A DNA stretch of 64,000 nt from positions 186,001 through 250,000 of the forward strand of contig NZ_JACSKH010000001.1 of assembly GCF_018617485.1 (NCBI RefSeq), written 5' to 3'. Source of the DNA: Exiguobacterium sp. s124. Lineage in GTDB: Bacteria > Bacillota > Bacilli > Exiguobacteriales > Exiguobacteriaceae. A program made the position numbers and the translations under genes. The notes under the pieces were generated by a model. The model had not been told where the DNA came from and searched no databases. It saw only the letters and a list, made by a program, of their open reading frames with translations. Below are positions 43,989-53,782 of the stretch, in pieces (within the stretch, counting starts at the first letter, position 1; the number at the start of each line of letters is the position of its first letter).

Positions 43989-44748
43989 GACATGGTTATT
44001 TACGAAACGGAGCTTAGTGACGACGATCCGAAATCCATTTTCGTTTATCCCGAACTTGATCATCTCTGTATTCTTTTTACTCGTGTACACGAGCGGTCTA
44101 TCCAGTGTGGCCTCGCTTCCTCAATTTGAAGGGAGCGACTACTTGAACTTCATCTTGCCGGTATCGATTGTCTCAGGTGCCGTCGGCGGGGCAGGAGGAA
44201 CAGGACAAGCCCTTGTTCGCGATATCGAGAGTGGTTATTTCGCAAGATTATTATTGACTCCGGCGACCCGGACTGCGATTGTGCTCGGACCGATGATTGC
44301 GGGGATGTTGCAGCTACTTGTCCAAACCTTGCTCATCTTTGCGGTCGCATTTCTACTCGGTCTCACCATTCCTGTCGGGGCGGTTGGTTTCTTCTTCACG
44401 GTATTACTTGCTATTGGATTCGGTCTTGGTTTTGCGGGTTATTCGGTAGGTGTTGCATTGAAGACTCGGAATGCGCAAGCAGCGCAGGCGGGTACGCTTT
44501 TGTTCTTCCCACTCATTTTCTTATCGACAACGTTCGTTCCGAAAGAATTGATTGAGGCGGAGTGGTTGAAAGTAGCAGCGACGTTCAATCCGACGACGTA
44601 TATTTTTGAAGGGATGCGGGCGGTTCTGACGCAACCAGAGATTGACTGGGGTGCTCTATCGGCTGGACTCGCAGTGGCAGGAACGATGAGTGTACTCATG
44701 ATTGTCTTCGCGGCGACGAATGCGAGAGGTGCGCTCAAGCAAAAATAA
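43978..44748 (+). CDS. ABC-2 type permease
   Basis: 256 aa, six TM helices, partner of the ATPase just upstream. 'SFIPNLIISVFFLLVYTSGL' starts the membrane domain; 'SGAVGGAGGTGQALVRDIESG' and 'AATFNPTTYIFEGMRAVL' are typical ABC-2 motifs. GTG 43978 lies after AGGGGGCGAG and inside the end of the ATPase gene, giving translational coupling; a GTG 27 bases further upstream is less well placed. Confidence 0.88.
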   Translation: MWTETWLFTKRSLVTTIRNPFSFIPNLIISVFFLLVYTSGLSSVASLPQFEGSDYLNFILPVSIVSGAVGGAGGTGQALVRDIESGYFARLLLTPATRTAIVLGPMIAGMLQLLVQTLLIFAVAFLLGLTIPVGAVGFFFTVLLAIGFGLGFAGYSVGVALKTRNAQAAQAGTLLFFPLIFLSTTFVPKELIEAEWLKVAATFNPTTYIFEGMRAVLTQPEIDWGALSAGLAVAGTMSVLMIVFAATNARGALKQK

Positions 44749-44778
44749 AAAACGACTCGGTTCCGATGAACCGAGTCG
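44746..44778 (-). terminator. Terminator of the P60 gene (also between convergent genes)
   Basis: 11-bp perfect stem CGACTCGGTTC / GAACCGAGTCG, CGAT loop; T-rich only on the minus side. Confidence 0.82.
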
Positions 44779-44791
44779 CATTGATGTTGTA

Positions 44792-45721
44792 TTAAAGGTA
44801 TGATCCAGCGCCAACGTAACGTGGTGCCCAGTATCCAGAAGTGAAGCTCGCGTATTTTACGCCGCCTGTTTCTGAGTTGATCATTTGTGTTTTGCTAAGG
44901 GCCATTCCAACGTGGTGAATCGTTCCGCCTGAATGTGAGAAGAAGACGAGGTCTCCTGCTTGAATCGATGACTTCGAGATTTTCTTCGCACTTGCGTATT
45001 GCTGACGTGAAGAACGTGGGAGCGTTTTGCCGATTGCTTTTTTGTAAACATGTCCAGTGTAACCTGAGCAGTCAAATCCAGCAGTCGTTGTTCCGCCATA
45101 GCGGTAAGGTGTACCGAGATACTTTTTCGACTCAGCGACGAGTTTCGATCTCGCATCAGTTGGTGCTTTGGAAGTAGTAGCTTTCGTAGTTGAAGTCGAG
45201 CTACTTAAAGTTGTGTATTTAGAAGAAGCGGAAACGTATCGCGTCTTCCCTTTATAATCAATTTTATAGAAAGAGCCAGACTTTCCAAGATACTTATATG
45301 ACTGACCGCTATTCATTTTTCCGACGACTGAAGACTTTAATGAAGCACTTGATCGGATGTTTAACGAATTCACTTTTGATTTTACTGTGTTGTATTTATT
45401 AGAAGAGGTTTTACTGACTGTTGTATTTTTGCTCTTCGTGTATGTATATTTTGAAGAGGCCGAAACATAACGGGTGCTACCTTTGTAATTGATTTTGTAG
45501 AAAGAACCGGATTTTCCAAGATATTGATAAGATTGTCCTCTGTTCATTTTGCCAACAACTTTAGAAGAAGTAAGTGATGCAGCAGTACGGATGTTTAAAG
45601 AATTCACCTTTGAGTAAACCGATGTATTCGAAGCGGCTTCTGCTTGTTCACCTGTTGAGAACATAAGACCCGAGAAAGCGACAGTAGCAGCGACAACGAT
45701 AGATGCGATACGCTTTAACAT
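44792..45721 (-). CDS. Secreted SH3b-NlpC/P60 peptidoglycan hydrolase
   Basis: 309 aa. Signal peptide with AxA-like site near residues 28-30 ('EQAEAAS'), two bacterial SH3 domains (around 38-95 and 112-170) nearly identical to each other, a Ser/Thr linker, then a C40 D,L-endopeptidase domain. The catalytic Cys is in 'TAGFDCSGYTGHVYK' and His in 'TIHHVGMALS'. Likely cuts the peptide stems of peptidoglycan during growth. ATG follows GGAGGG. A hairpin-rich leader lies upstream on the same strand. Confidence 0.9.
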   Translation of the reverse strand: MLKRIASIVVAATVAFSGLMFSTGEQAEAASNTSVYSKVNSLNIRTAASLTSSKVVGKMNRGQSYQYLGKSGSFYKINYKGSTRYVSASSKYTYTKSKNTTVSKTSSNKYNTVKSKVNSLNIRSSASLKSSVVGKMNSGQSYKYLGKSGSFYKIDYKGKTRYVSASSKYTTLSSSTSTTKATTSKAPTDARSKLVAESKKYLGTPYRYGGTTTAGFDCSGYTGHVYKKAIGKTLPRSSRQQYASAKKISKSSIQAGDLVFFSHSGGTIHHVGMALSKTQMINSETGGVKYASFTSGYWAPRYVGAGSYL

Positions 45722-46105
45722 TGTGTAAATCCCTCCGTTTTTAAAATGAGTACATTTCTATAGGACAAAATCGAGTAGTGTTTTATCGTAAAGCACAAGT
45801 GGCGGATGATACCCGGTTTCCTGTGCAAATAAACTATATCATGCGCAAGACCGATAGCATTTTTCAATAAAAAGTCAAAAAAGCGTTTTCTTGTAACGAA
45901 AATGAAACAATATGTGGATATAGCACTTATTTTGTTACAAAATCATCTTTTACTGTGTAAGGATTTGTACAAGAGGGAAACGATTGAGCGAAAGGTGATT
46001 TTTGCACGGTGACGACACGACCAAAATGTGGTTAGATGATGGCAGAACAAAAATAACAAAGTTGAATACTTCTTGTAATGAAATGTAGAAAGATAGGTGA
46101 CTTGA
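45722..46105. promoter_or_regulatory. Intergenic region between the P60 gene and rho
   Basis: 384 bases, divergent. On the minus strand a hairpin (45793-45826) pairs GCACAGG with CTTGTGC around an inner CGGGT-ATC-ATCCG stem, about 72 bases before the P60 start. No clear rho leader structure or autoregulatory signal is seen. No gene. Confidence 0.45.
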
Positions 46106-47443
46106 ATGAGTCAACAGACAGAACCGACAAAAAATTACACGCTTCGCGAACTCGAAACGAAGACGTTAAAAGAACTATATGAGATCGCCAAAGAAGTCAA
46201 AGTTCCAAACTTCCGAGAAGCGCGGAAACGTGAGCTGATGTTTCGGATTTTGAAATCACAGGCCGAATCAAAAGATTTGTACTTCCTCGAAGGTATTCTA
46301 GAAATCATTCCACCGAATCCTCAGTCACAAAATGACGGCGGGTTTGGCTTCCTCCGACCAATCAACTACTCTCAATCTTCCGAAGACATCTACATCGCTG
46401 CTTCACAAATTCGCCGTTTCAACCTTCGAAACGGAGACCTCGTGACGGGGAAAGTCCGCAAACCGAAAGAGAACGAGCGGTTCCAAGGGTTGTTGAGTGT
46501 GGAAGCAGTCAACGGTGAGTCGACAGACTCGACGCGTTCACGTGATTACTTCCCAGCACTCACACCGATCTATCCGGAACAACAGATGGTGCTCGAAACC
46601 GAACCGAAACACCTCTCGGTACGCGTCATGGACATGGTTGCACCTGTCGGGTTCGGTCAACGTGGATTGATTGTCGCACCACCGAAAGCAGGGAAAACGT
46701 CACTCTTGAAAGAAATTGCGAACTCGATCACGACGAACCATCCGAACATCGAACTGATTATTCTGTTGATTGATGAACGGCCAGAGGAAGTGACCGACAT
46801 CCAGCGTTCTGTACCAGATGCGGATGTGGCATTCTCGACGTTTGATGAGACACCTGAGAACCATGCGCGTATCTCAGAACTCGTCCTCGAACGAGCGATG
46901 CGTCTCGTCGAACATAAGAAAGACGTGGTCATCTTACTCGACTCCATCACACGATTGACGCGTGCGTATAACCTATCTGTCCCACCGAGCGGGCGGACGC
47001 TCTCTGGGGGGATCGACCCGGCAGCGTTCCACAAACCGAAAAAATTCTTCGGGGCGGCGCGCAATATCGAAGACGGGGGTAGCTTGACGATTCTTGCGAC
47101 CGCACTCGTCGATACGGGTTCACGGATGGACGACGTTATTTATGAGGAATTCAAAGGGACGGGTAACATGGAACTTCATCTTGACCGGAAGCTGGCAGAA
47201 CGTCGCATCTTCCCGGCGATTGATATCCGCCGTTCGGGTACGCGGAAAGAGGAGCTCTTACTCGGCAAGGATGAACTCGATTCGCTATGGACGATTCGTC
47301 GTACGATGAACGAGTCTCCAGACTTCGTCGAACACTTCTTACGCCGTGTTCGTGAGACGAAAACGAACCTCGACTTTTTCGCTGCGCTCGAGGCAGATAA
47401 GAAAAAAAGACGACCAGTGAAAAAAACGAAAACAGACTTGTAA
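46106..47443 (+). CDS. rho: Transcription termination factor Rho
   Basis: 445 aa hexameric RNA helicase. RNA-binding cold-shock-like domain in the first third ('DIYIAASQIRRFNLRNGDLV'), then ATPase with Walker A 'APPKAGKTSLLKEIAN', 'ELIILLIDERPEEVTD' and 'PPSGRTLSGGIDP' Q-loop; the C-terminal tail is basic. ATG 46106 with AGGTGA upstream. Order rho-rpmE matches B. subtilis. Confidence 0.97.
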   Translation: MSQQTEPTKNYTLRELETKTLKELYEIAKEVKVPNFREARKRELMFRILKSQAESKDLYFLEGILEIIPPNPQSQNDGGFGFLRPINYSQSSEDIYIAASQIRRFNLRNGDLVTGKVRKPKENERFQGLLSVEAVNGESTDSTRSRDYFPALTPIYPEQQMVLETEPKHLSVRVMDMVAPVGFGQRGLIVAPPKAGKTSLLKEIANSITTNHPNIELIILLIDERPEEVTDIQRSVPDADVAFSTFDETPENHARISELVLERAMRLVEHKKDVVILLDSITRLTRAYNLSVPPSGRTLSGGIDPAAFHKPKKFFGAARNIEDGGSLTILATALVDTGSRMDDVIYEEFKGTGNMELHLDRKLAERRIFPAIDIRRSGTRKEELLLGKDELDSLWTIRRTMNESPDFVEHFLRRVRETKTNLDFFAALEADKKKRRPVKKTKTDL

Positions 47444-47525
47444 ATCCTATAGTAGGGTGATATTATATTCTAGTGAACTTTCTCTAGGTTGAAAGAATAC
47501 TTAGGGCCGAAGGAGTTGAAAAGCA

Positions 47526-47768
47526 ATGAAACAAGGAATCCACCCAGAATACCGTAAAGTCGTATTCATGGACTCGACGACAGAATTCAAATTCATCACT
47601 GGTTCAACTCGTTACTCTAACGAGACAATCACGATGGAAGATGGAAACGAGTACCCACTCATCCGTGTCGATGTATCTTCTGATTCGCACCCGTTCTACA
47701 CAGGTCGCCAGAAATTCGCATCTGCAGATGGTCGTATCGAGCGCTTCAACAAGAAATACCAACGTTAA
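47526..47768 (+). CDS. rpmE2: Ribosomal protein L31, type B (zinc-free)
   Basis: 80 aa. Lacks the CxxC...CxxC zinc motif of type A L31; '[18 protein letters not shown]' and '[13 protein letters not shown]' mark the B (C-minus) form. In B. subtilis the gene after rho encodes the zinc form and the C-minus paralogue is elsewhere under Zur. No Zur box is evident here. ATG after AAGGAG. Confidence 0.94.
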   Translation: MKQGIHPEYRKVVFMDSTTEFKFITGSTRYSNETITMEDGNEYPLIRVDVSSDSHPFYTGRQKFASADGRIERFNKKYQR

Positions 47769-47786
47769 TCGTAAAGTTGTATGCTC

Positions 47787-47817
47787 ACCGCCTAGGGATT
47801 GCCCTTGGCGGTTTTTT
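47787..47817 (+). terminator. Terminator after rpmE2
   Basis: ACCGCC-ta-GGG / CCC-tt-GGCGGT stem with a two-base internal loop, ATTG loop, T6. Confidence 0.82.
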
Positions 47818-47867
47818 GTTACATCGACGCGGGTAAAGAGACAAAAGACTGTCGTTAGGGGGCCGTT

Positions 47868-49091
47868 ATGGAACTTATACTCATCAGTATCAGCTTGTTG
47901 ATTGGGGTCGGCATCATGTCACAATGGCTGGCATGGCGTTATCAAATTCCGGCAATCATCATTATGACACTCGCCGGGGTGTTGGCGGGTCCAATCCTCG
48001 GGCTGTTTGACCCGCGTGAATTATTAGGGGACTTATATAGTCCGATCATCTCGTTTGCGGTCGCCATTATCTTATTTGAAGGAAGTCTCGGACTTCACTT
48101 CAGCGAAATAAATCAGTTCAGACGGTCAATCGTCCGAATCGTCACGGTCGGAGTCGCGCTGTCATTTGTCGGGATGTCGCTACTCATCCAATACGTCGGT
48201 GGGTTGCATTGGGTCGTCGCATGGACAATGGGAGCACTCTTCGTCGTGACTGGGCCGACCGTCGTCATCCCATTATTACGACAGGCACACTTGAAAGATC
48301 GTGTCGGGGCAATTTTGAAATGGGAAGGAATCATCGTCGATCCGGTAGGGGCGTTGCTCGGACTCTTCGTCGTACGACTCGGCTATATCGTATATGAAGG
48401 AATGGATTTATGGATGCAACTCCTGTTTGCGGGTGCCTGTATCATCGGGATCGGTCTCGGATATTTGTTTGGGCATCTCCTCATGGGATGGTTTGTCGCA
48501 GAGAAAGTGCCCCGTTACCTTCGAGCTTCGGTCACGTTGACGGCCGTCCTCATCTTGTTCTCACTCAGTGAGCTCATGATGCATGAAGTCGGCCTTCTCG
48601 CTGTGACAGCGATGGGGATGACGATGGCCAATACGAAACACCGAGATGAAGAGATTATCGAAGAGTTGCAATCCTTTAAAGAAGATATTTCAATCTTGCT
48701 CATTTCGTCTGTCTTCATTTTATTGACGGCATCGCTTTCTCGAGCAGAGCTCTTGAATATCTTCCAATGGCCGCTCCTCTTGACGATTGCGGGTATTTTG
48801 TTCTTGGTTCGCCCAGTGGCGATTTACTTGTCGACTATCGGTGGAGGATTGCCGTTAGCGGAACGAGGGTTCATCGGGTGGATTGCGCCGCGTGGGATCG
48901 TCGCGATGACGGTCGCCGGATTCTTTGCTGAAGAAGTGGCGCATCTCGGGATTGACGATGCGAAGCAAATGTTACCGCTCACGCTCGGTCTCGTCTTCAT
49001 TTCCGTGACATTGCACGGTCTCACAATCCGACCGCTCGCACGTAAATTGAAATTAATTGATGTGCAAAAAGAGGCGAAAGCCGACGAGTAA
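47868..49091 (+). CDS. CPA1-type cation/proton antiporter
   Basis: 407 aa, ten to twelve TM helices, Na+(K+)/H+ antiporter of the NhaP class. 'FAVAIILFEGSLGLHFSEI' (TM with Glu), 'VVTGPTVVIPLLRQAHLKDR' and 'WEGIIVDPVGALLGLF' are the ion-binding segments. No C-terminal RCK/TrkA domain. Supports pH or salt homeostasis; cation not assignable. ATG after AGGGGG. Inserted between rpmE2 and tdk. Confidence 0.86.
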   Translation: MELILISISLLIGVGIMSQWLAWRYQIPAIIIMTLAGVLAGPILGLFDPRELLGDLYSPIISFAVAIILFEGSLGLHFSEINQFRRSIVRIVTVGVALSFVGMSLLIQYVGGLHWVVAWTMGALFVVTGPTVVIPLLRQAHLKDRVGAILKWEGIIVDPVGALLGLFVVRLGYIVYEGMDLWMQLLFAGACIIGIGLGYLFGHLLMGWFVAEKVPRYLRASVTLTAVLILFSLSELMMHEVGLLAVTAMGMTMANTKHRDEEIIEELQSFKEDISILLISSVFILLTASLSRAELLNIFQWPLLLTIAGILFLVRPVAIYLSTIGGGLPLAERGFIGWIAPRGIVAMTVAGFFAEEVAHLGIDDAKQMLPLTLGLVFISVTLHGLTIRPLARKLKLIDVQKEAKADE

Positions 49092-49197
49092 AGGTCGGAT
49101 TCACTTCTAACAGAAATTGAGAGAAGTCAACCCTTTTCCTCAACTCGAAAGATAGGTATAATCGGAAAGCGATTATCGATGGAGAGGGCGAAGAATA

Positions 49198-49809
49198 ATG
49201 ATGCATGTGACGAACCGATATGGTTGGATTGAAGTGATTTGTGGGAGTATGTTTTCAGGGAAGTCGGAGGAATTGATTCGTCGTGTCCGCCGTGCTCACT
49301 ATGGAAAGATTCCGGTCCAAGTGTTCAAACCAGCAATCGACGACCGGTATCATGAGGAGAACGTCGTCTCACATACGGGCAACTCGGTTGTGGCGGTACC
49401 CATCGCATCGAGCCAAGACTTATACGATGCGGTACGTGAAGAAACGCAGGTCATCGCAATCGATGAGGTGCAATTCTTTGACGAAGGAATCGTCGATGTC
49501 ATTGAGCAGCTCGCAAACGAGGATAAACGCGTCATCTGCGCCGGGCTCGATATGGACTTCCGTGGCGAACCGTTCACGATGATGCCTGAGCTGTTGTCGC
49601 GTGCGGAGTTCGTGACGAAACTTCAGGCGATTTGCTTGTCTTGTGGCGCACCTGCTTCACGGACGCAGCGTTTGATTGATGGGCAACCGGCTCGTTATGA
49701 AGATCCGGTCATCTTGGTCGGGGCTTCAGAGTCGTACGAACCGCGGTGCCGTCATTGCCATGATGTACCGAATAAACCACATCCGGTCCGCCATACGGTG
49801 GCAGACTGA
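49198..49809 (+). CDS. tdk: Thymidine kinase
   Basis: 203 aa type II thymidine kinase. '[20 protein letters not shown]' is the P-loop, '[12 protein letters not shown]' the catalytic Glu region, and two CxxC-type zinc pairs are seen ('ICLSCGAP' and 'RCRHCHDV'). Salvages thymidine to dTMP. Two tandem ATGs (49198, 49201) after GAGAGGG; either may serve. Terminator follows. Confidence 0.96.
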   Translation: MMHVTNRYGWIEVICGSMFSGKSEELIRRVRRAHYGKIPVQVFKPAIDDRYHEENVVSHTGNSVVAVPIASSQDLYDAVREETQVIAIDEVQFFDEGIVDVIEQLANEDKRVICAGLDMDFRGEPFTMMPELLSRAEFVTKLQAICLSCGAPASRTQRLIDGQPARYEDPVILVGASESYEPRCRHCHDVPNKPHPVRHTVAD

Positions 49810-49817
49810 TGAATCGA

Positions 49818-49845
49818 CGGACCGCCCTCGGCGGTCCGTTTTTTT
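49818..49845 (+). terminator. Terminator after tdk
   Basis: CGGACCGCC / GGCGGTCCG stem, CTC loop, T7. Confidence 0.9.
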
Positions 49846-49891
49846 GCTATAATAGATAGAGTTTGATTTGACGGAGAAAGGACGGATCATC

Positions 49892-50962
49892 ATGTTTGAC
49901 CGTTTAAGTGTATTAGAAGATCGTTATATGCAATTGAATGAAATGCTCGCCGATCCTGAGGTGCTCAGTGATTCGACGAAGTTACGACAATATTCAAAAG
50001 AACAGGCACAGTTAGAAGAGACGGTACAGATGTATCGTCAATATAAAGAAACGAGCGAGGCGTTCAAAGAGGCGAAGGCGATGCTCGAGGACCGGACGCT
50101 CGACGCCGAGATGCGTGAACTTGCCAAAGAAGAGATGAATCTCTTGGAGCCGGAAGTGAAAGAGCTAGAAGCGAAGTTACGAATCTTATTACTTCCGAAA
50201 GACCCGAACGATGACAAGAACGTCATCGTCGAAGTCCGAGGCGCGGCAGGTGGAGACGAGGCAGCCCTTTTCGCGGGTGACCTGTATAAGATGTACACGC
50301 GATTCGCCGAGCGTCAAAACTGGAAAGTCGAGCTGATTGACGCGAACTATACCGAGCTCGGTGGGTTCAAGGAAGTCACGTTTATGATCAACGGGGCAGG
50401 CGCTTATTCCAAACTCAAGTTTGAGAATGGCGCGCATCGTGTGCAACGCGTCCCGTCAACCGAATCGGGTGGTCGGATTCATACGTCTACGGCAACGGTC
50501 GCCGTCTTGCCTGAAGCAGAAGATGTCGAGGTTCATATCGATATGAAAGATGTTCGCGTCGATACGTTCACCTCGTCAGGTCCAGGCGGGCAGTCCGTCA
50601 ACACGACACAGTCCGCTGTACGTTTGACGCACATCCCGTCCGGTCTCGTTGTCTCTTGTCAGGATGAGAAGTCACAGCACAAAAACAAAGACAAGGCGAT
50701 GAAGGTCCTTCGGGCACGCCTGTATGACAAAATGCAAAGCGAGCATATGGAAGAACTGTCGGCACAGCGGAAATCCGCTGTTGGAACGGGGGACCGCTCA
50801 GAGCGGATTCGCACATATAATTTCCCTCAAAGTCGCGTCACCGATCACCGTATCGGATTGACACTTCAAAAATTGGATCGTGTGCTAGCGGGCGAACTTG
50901 AAGACATCATCGATGCCCTCATCATGGACGAACAGGCACGTCTTATGGAGGACGCGGAGTGA
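49892..50962 (+). CDS. prfA: Peptide chain release factor 1
   Basis: 356 aa. Recognises UAG/UAA stops. The GGQ loop '[20 protein letters not shown]' is intact, with '[16 protein letters not shown]' following. ATG 49892 after AGAAAGGA. The stop overlaps the prmC start (TGATG). Confidence 0.97.
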   Translation: MFDRLSVLEDRYMQLNEMLADPEVLSDSTKLRQYSKEQAQLEETVQMYRQYKETSEAFKEAKAMLEDRTLDAEMRELAKEEMNLLEPEVKELEAKLRILLLPKDPNDDKNVIVEVRGAAGGDEAALFAGDLYKMYTRFAERQNWKVELIDANYTELGGFKEVTFMINGAGAYSKLKFENGAHRVQRVPSTESGGRIHTSTATVAVLPEAEDVEVHIDMKDVRVDTFTSSGPGGQSVNTTQSAVRLTHIPSGLVVSCQDEKSQHKNKDKAMKVLRARLYDKMQSEHMEELSAQRKSAVGTGDRSERIRTYNFPQSRVTDHRIGLTLQKLDRVLAGELEDIIDALIMDEQARLMEDAE

Positions 50963-51819
50963 TGCGTGTCGCGGCTTTGCTCAAACAGACAGAAGAACGA
51001 CTTCAAGCAGCCGGGCGCGACCGTGCGGCTGTCGAATGGTGGCTCATGCACGTGCTTCAAGTCGACCGGACGGGTCTCCTCGTTCGCCTCTCCGATGAAC
51101 TATCTGAAGAGGAAGCGAAGCGATTCGAGGACGGAATTGAGCGCTTGTTGACGGGGGAACCGGTACAACACGTGATTGGGCAGGCACCGTTCTATGGTCG
51201 CTCGTTCGAAGTGAATCGGGACGTCTTAATCCCGAGACCGGAAACAGAAGAGTTGATTGACTGGCTTCTCGGGCAAATTCATCATGTAGCGAACGATGAA
51301 ATCGTCGATGTCGGAACAGGGAGCGGCGCGATTGCCATCACGCTCAGTTTAGAGCTCGGTGTCCGTGTGCAGACCGTCGATATTTCCCCGGAAGCGATTG
51401 CGGTCGCGAAACGAAATGCGGAATCGCTCGGTGCGGATGTTCGTTTTTATGAAGGAGATGGGCTCGCCCCGATTGCCGACCGATCGATTCGAATCCTCGT
51501 CTCGAATCCACCGTATATTGAGGCAGATGTTCTATTAGATGAGACGGTCGTCGGCTACGAACCGCATCTAGCCCTCTTTGGAGGAGCGGACGGGCTCGAT
51601 ATGTATCGGCAATTGATTTCAGAATCAGTGCGCGTCTTACGTGCCGATTGGCAATTGATTGTGTTTGAAATCGGGTATAACCAAGGACAAGATGTGAAAT
51701 CATTACTGTCTGAACGTTATCCTGAAGCAGAAACGGGTATTTTAAAAGATATAAACGGCAAGGACCGTATCGTCTATGCCGTAAGGGAAGGGATTGCGTA
51801 TGGAAACGAAATGGATTAA
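50962..51819 (+). CDS. prmC: Release-factor glutamine methyltransferase
   Basis: 285 aa SAM-dependent enzyme that methylates the GGQ glutamine of release factors, directly coupled to prfA. SAM motif 'IVDVGTGSGAIAITL', substrate motif 'VSNPPYIEADVLLDE', and 'GGADGLDMYRQLI' are present. ATG 50962 overlaps prfA's TGA, with GGAGG upstream. Confidence 0.95.
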   Translation: MRVAALLKQTEERLQAAGRDRAAVEWWLMHVLQVDRTGLLVRLSDELSEEEAKRFEDGIERLLTGEPVQHVIGQAPFYGRSFEVNRDVLIPRPETEELIDWLLGQIHHVANDEIVDVGTGSGAIAITLSLELGVRVQTVDISPEAIAVAKRNAESLGADVRFYEGDGLAPIADRSIRILVSNPPYIEADVLLDETVVGYEPHLALFGGADGLDMYRQLISESVRVLRADWQLIVFEIGYNQGQDVKSLLSERYPEAETGILKDINGKDRIVYAVREGIAYGNEMD

Positions 51820-52810
51820 ATCGAATGAGATTGAAGAGGGGGTACGTCTTCTTCAAGCGGGTGAAATCATCGCCATGCCGACAGAAACCGTCTATGGTCT
51901 CGCTGGTGACGCCATGAATGATGTGGCGATTCGCAAGATTTTTGAGGCGAAAGGACGTCCGTCGGATAACCCACTCATCGTCCATATCGCTTCAATCGAA
52001 CAAACGAGCATGTTTGTCGATTCGATTCCTCCCGTCGCCAAACGCTTGATGGATGCGTTTTGGCCAGGCGCTTTGACGATCATCTTGCCTTCAAACGGCC
52101 GAGCCTCTTCGCTCGTGACCGCAGGTTTGGATTCTATCGGACTACGGATGCCGAATCATTCGGCGGCACTTGAGTTGATTCGCAAGTCAGGCTTAGGGCT
52201 TGCGGCCCCAAGTGCGAACCGTTCCGGACGTCCGTCGCCGACGACCGCTCAACATGTGGCTGATGATTTGGCCGGGCGGATTGCCGGAATTGTTGACGGA
52301 GGTCCAACTGGAATCGGCGTCGAGTCAACCGTCATCGATTGTACGGGTGACACGGTAACGATTTTACGACCTGGTGGAGTGACGCGAGAAGAAATCGAAG
52401 CTGTCATCGGACCGGTCGCACTAGACGCCAATTTGAGTGACGACAAAGCCGCACCACGATCACCGGGAATGAAATATACGCATTACGCCCCAACGGCGCC
52501 CGTCTTTTTAGTCGATGGCACACGTGAAGAGTTACAGCGTGTCATCGAGGAGCGTCAGCAAGCGGGATTGCGTATCGGTGCACTCGTATTCGACGAAGAG
52601 CCAACATTGGCTGACGTCACCTATTCCCTCGGTACTTCGATGGAAATGGCGGCGCAACGTTTATACGATGCCCTTCGTCGATTTGATGAAACGGACGTCG
52701 ATGAGATTTATGTGAACAAGATTGAACCGGTCGGGGTCGCCTTAGCCGTCTATAACCGTTTGTATAAAGCGGCGGGCGGAAGGATCGTACACCCGACGAA
52801 AGATGCCTAA
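51800..52810 (+). CDS. ywlC: Threonylcarbamoyl-AMP synthase (Sua5/YwlC)
   Basis: 336 aa. First step of tRNA t6A37 modification (Thr + bicarbonate + ATP). N-terminal YrdC domain with 'MPTETVYGLAGDA', 'KGRPSDNPLIVHIA' and 'PSANRSGRPSPT'; C-terminal Sua5 domain from about residue 210 ('SPGMKYTHYAPTAP'). ATG 51800 overlaps the prmC end; GGAAGGGA upstream. Confidence 0.94.
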   Translation: METKWIKSNEIEEGVRLLQAGEIIAMPTETVYGLAGDAMNDVAIRKIFEAKGRPSDNPLIVHIASIEQTSMFVDSIPPVAKRLMDAFWPGALTIILPSNGRASSLVTAGLDSIGLRMPNHSAALELIRKSGLGLAAPSANRSGRPSPTTAQHVADDLAGRIAGIVDGGPTGIGVESTVIDCTGDTVTILRPGGVTREEIEAVIGPVALDANLSDDKAAPRSPGMKYTHYAPTAPVFLVDGTREELQRVIEERQQAGLRIGALVFDEEPTLADVTYSLGTSMEMAAQRLYDALRRFDETDVDEIYVNKIEPVGVALAVYNRLYKAAGGRIVHPTKDA

Positions 52811-52831
52811 AGACATAGAGGAGGACACGCG

Positions 52832-53332
52832 ATGTCAATGAAACGCGTATTATTCATATGTAGTGGCAACACGTGCCGAAGCCCGATGGCGATGGCCTTG
52901 CTCCGTTCGAAAATGACAGGGGACGAGTTCGATATTCGCTCAGCCGGTCTACGAACGATGCAAGGATTCGATGCTTCTGAAAATGCACTGCAAGTTCTCA
53001 GAGAACGTGGGATTGAGCTCGATCATGTCACCCAGACGTTCGATGAGGTGTTGGGAAACTGGGCGGACATCATCTTGACGATGACACGTGCGCACCGCGA
53101 ACAAATTCGGGATACATACCCGGATTTGGCAGAGCGGACGTACACGCTCTACGAATTCGTGACAGGGCTTGAGCGAGACATCAACGACCCGTTCGGCGGT
53201 TCGATGAATGTGTATCGCCAAGTGCGAAACGAACTCGAGCCACTCGTGAATAGACTTGTGTTAAAATTAACGAATGATGGGTCAAAGGTGACGAAACCAC
53301 CGAGACGCCTACCAAAGAAGACGGGGGAATGA
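52832..53332 (+). CDS. ywlE: Protein-arginine phosphatase YwlE
   Basis: 166 aa low-molecular-weight phosphatase. P-loop 'CSGNTCRSPMAMAL' has Thr in the position that confers arginine specificity in B. subtilis YwlE, which opposes the McsB kinase; 'DINDPFGGS' gives the general-acid Asp. ATG after GAGGAG. mcsB/ctsR are not in the window. Confidence 0.93.
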   Translation: MSMKRVLFICSGNTCRSPMAMALLRSKMTGDEFDIRSAGLRTMQGFDASENALQVLRERGIELDHVTQTFDEVLGNWADIILTMTRAHREQIRDTYPDLAERTYTLYEFVTGLERDINDPFGGSMNVYRQVRNELEPLVNRLVLKLTNDGSKVTKPPRRLPKKTGE

Positions 53333-53336
53333 ACGA

Positions 53337-53777
53337 ATGAAAATTGCAATCGGCGCCGACCATGGCGGCTTCAACTTAAAGAGAGACATCGTAGCATTGC
53401 TTGAGCAACTCGGACATGAGTATAAAGACTTTGGTACACACTCTGCCGACTCGATTGACTATCCAGACGTAGCCATTCCAGTCGCAGAAGCAGTCGCAGC
53501 TGGCGAATTCGATCGTGGAATCTTGATTTGTGGGACAGGGATCGGAATCGGCATCGCAGCGAACAAAGTCAAAGGGATTCGTGCGGCACTCGTTCACGAC
53601 TCGTTCAGTGCGAAAGCGACACGTCAGCATAACGACTCGAACATCATGACGATGGGCGAGCGTGTCATCGGACCTGGCCTTGCAGTCGATTTGGTGGCGA
53701 CGTGGCTCGATACAGACTTTGAAGGCGGACGCCATTCAAACCGTGTCGACAAGATGAGCGCTTACGAATCGAAGTGA
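53337..53777 (+). CDS. rpiB: Ribose-5-phosphate isomerase B
   Basis: 146 aa. 'KIAIGADHGGFNLKRDIV' and 'DRGILICGTGIGIGIAANK' contain the catalytic Cys and substrate loop. Interconverts ribose-5-P and ribulose-5-P. Five bases after ywlE. Confidence 0.96.
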   Translation: MKIAIGADHGGFNLKRDIVALLEQLGHEYKDFGTHSADSIDYPDVAIPVAEAVAAGEFDRGILICGTGIGIGIAANKVKGIRAALVHDSFSAKATRQHNDSNIMTMGERVIGPGLAVDLVATWLDTDFEGGRHSNRVDKMSAYESK

Positions 53778-53782
53778 GCTCA

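Noticed and set aside
45892-45908. WalR-like box TGTAAC-N5-TGAAAC near the P60 gene
   Set aside because: One hexamer mismatched, orientation points toward rho and not toward the P60 gene, and no matching promoter is visible.
47450-47525. Possible L31 autoregulatory leader before rpmE2
   Set aside because: Only a weak TCTAG/CTAG pairing is visible and no defined structure could be drawn.
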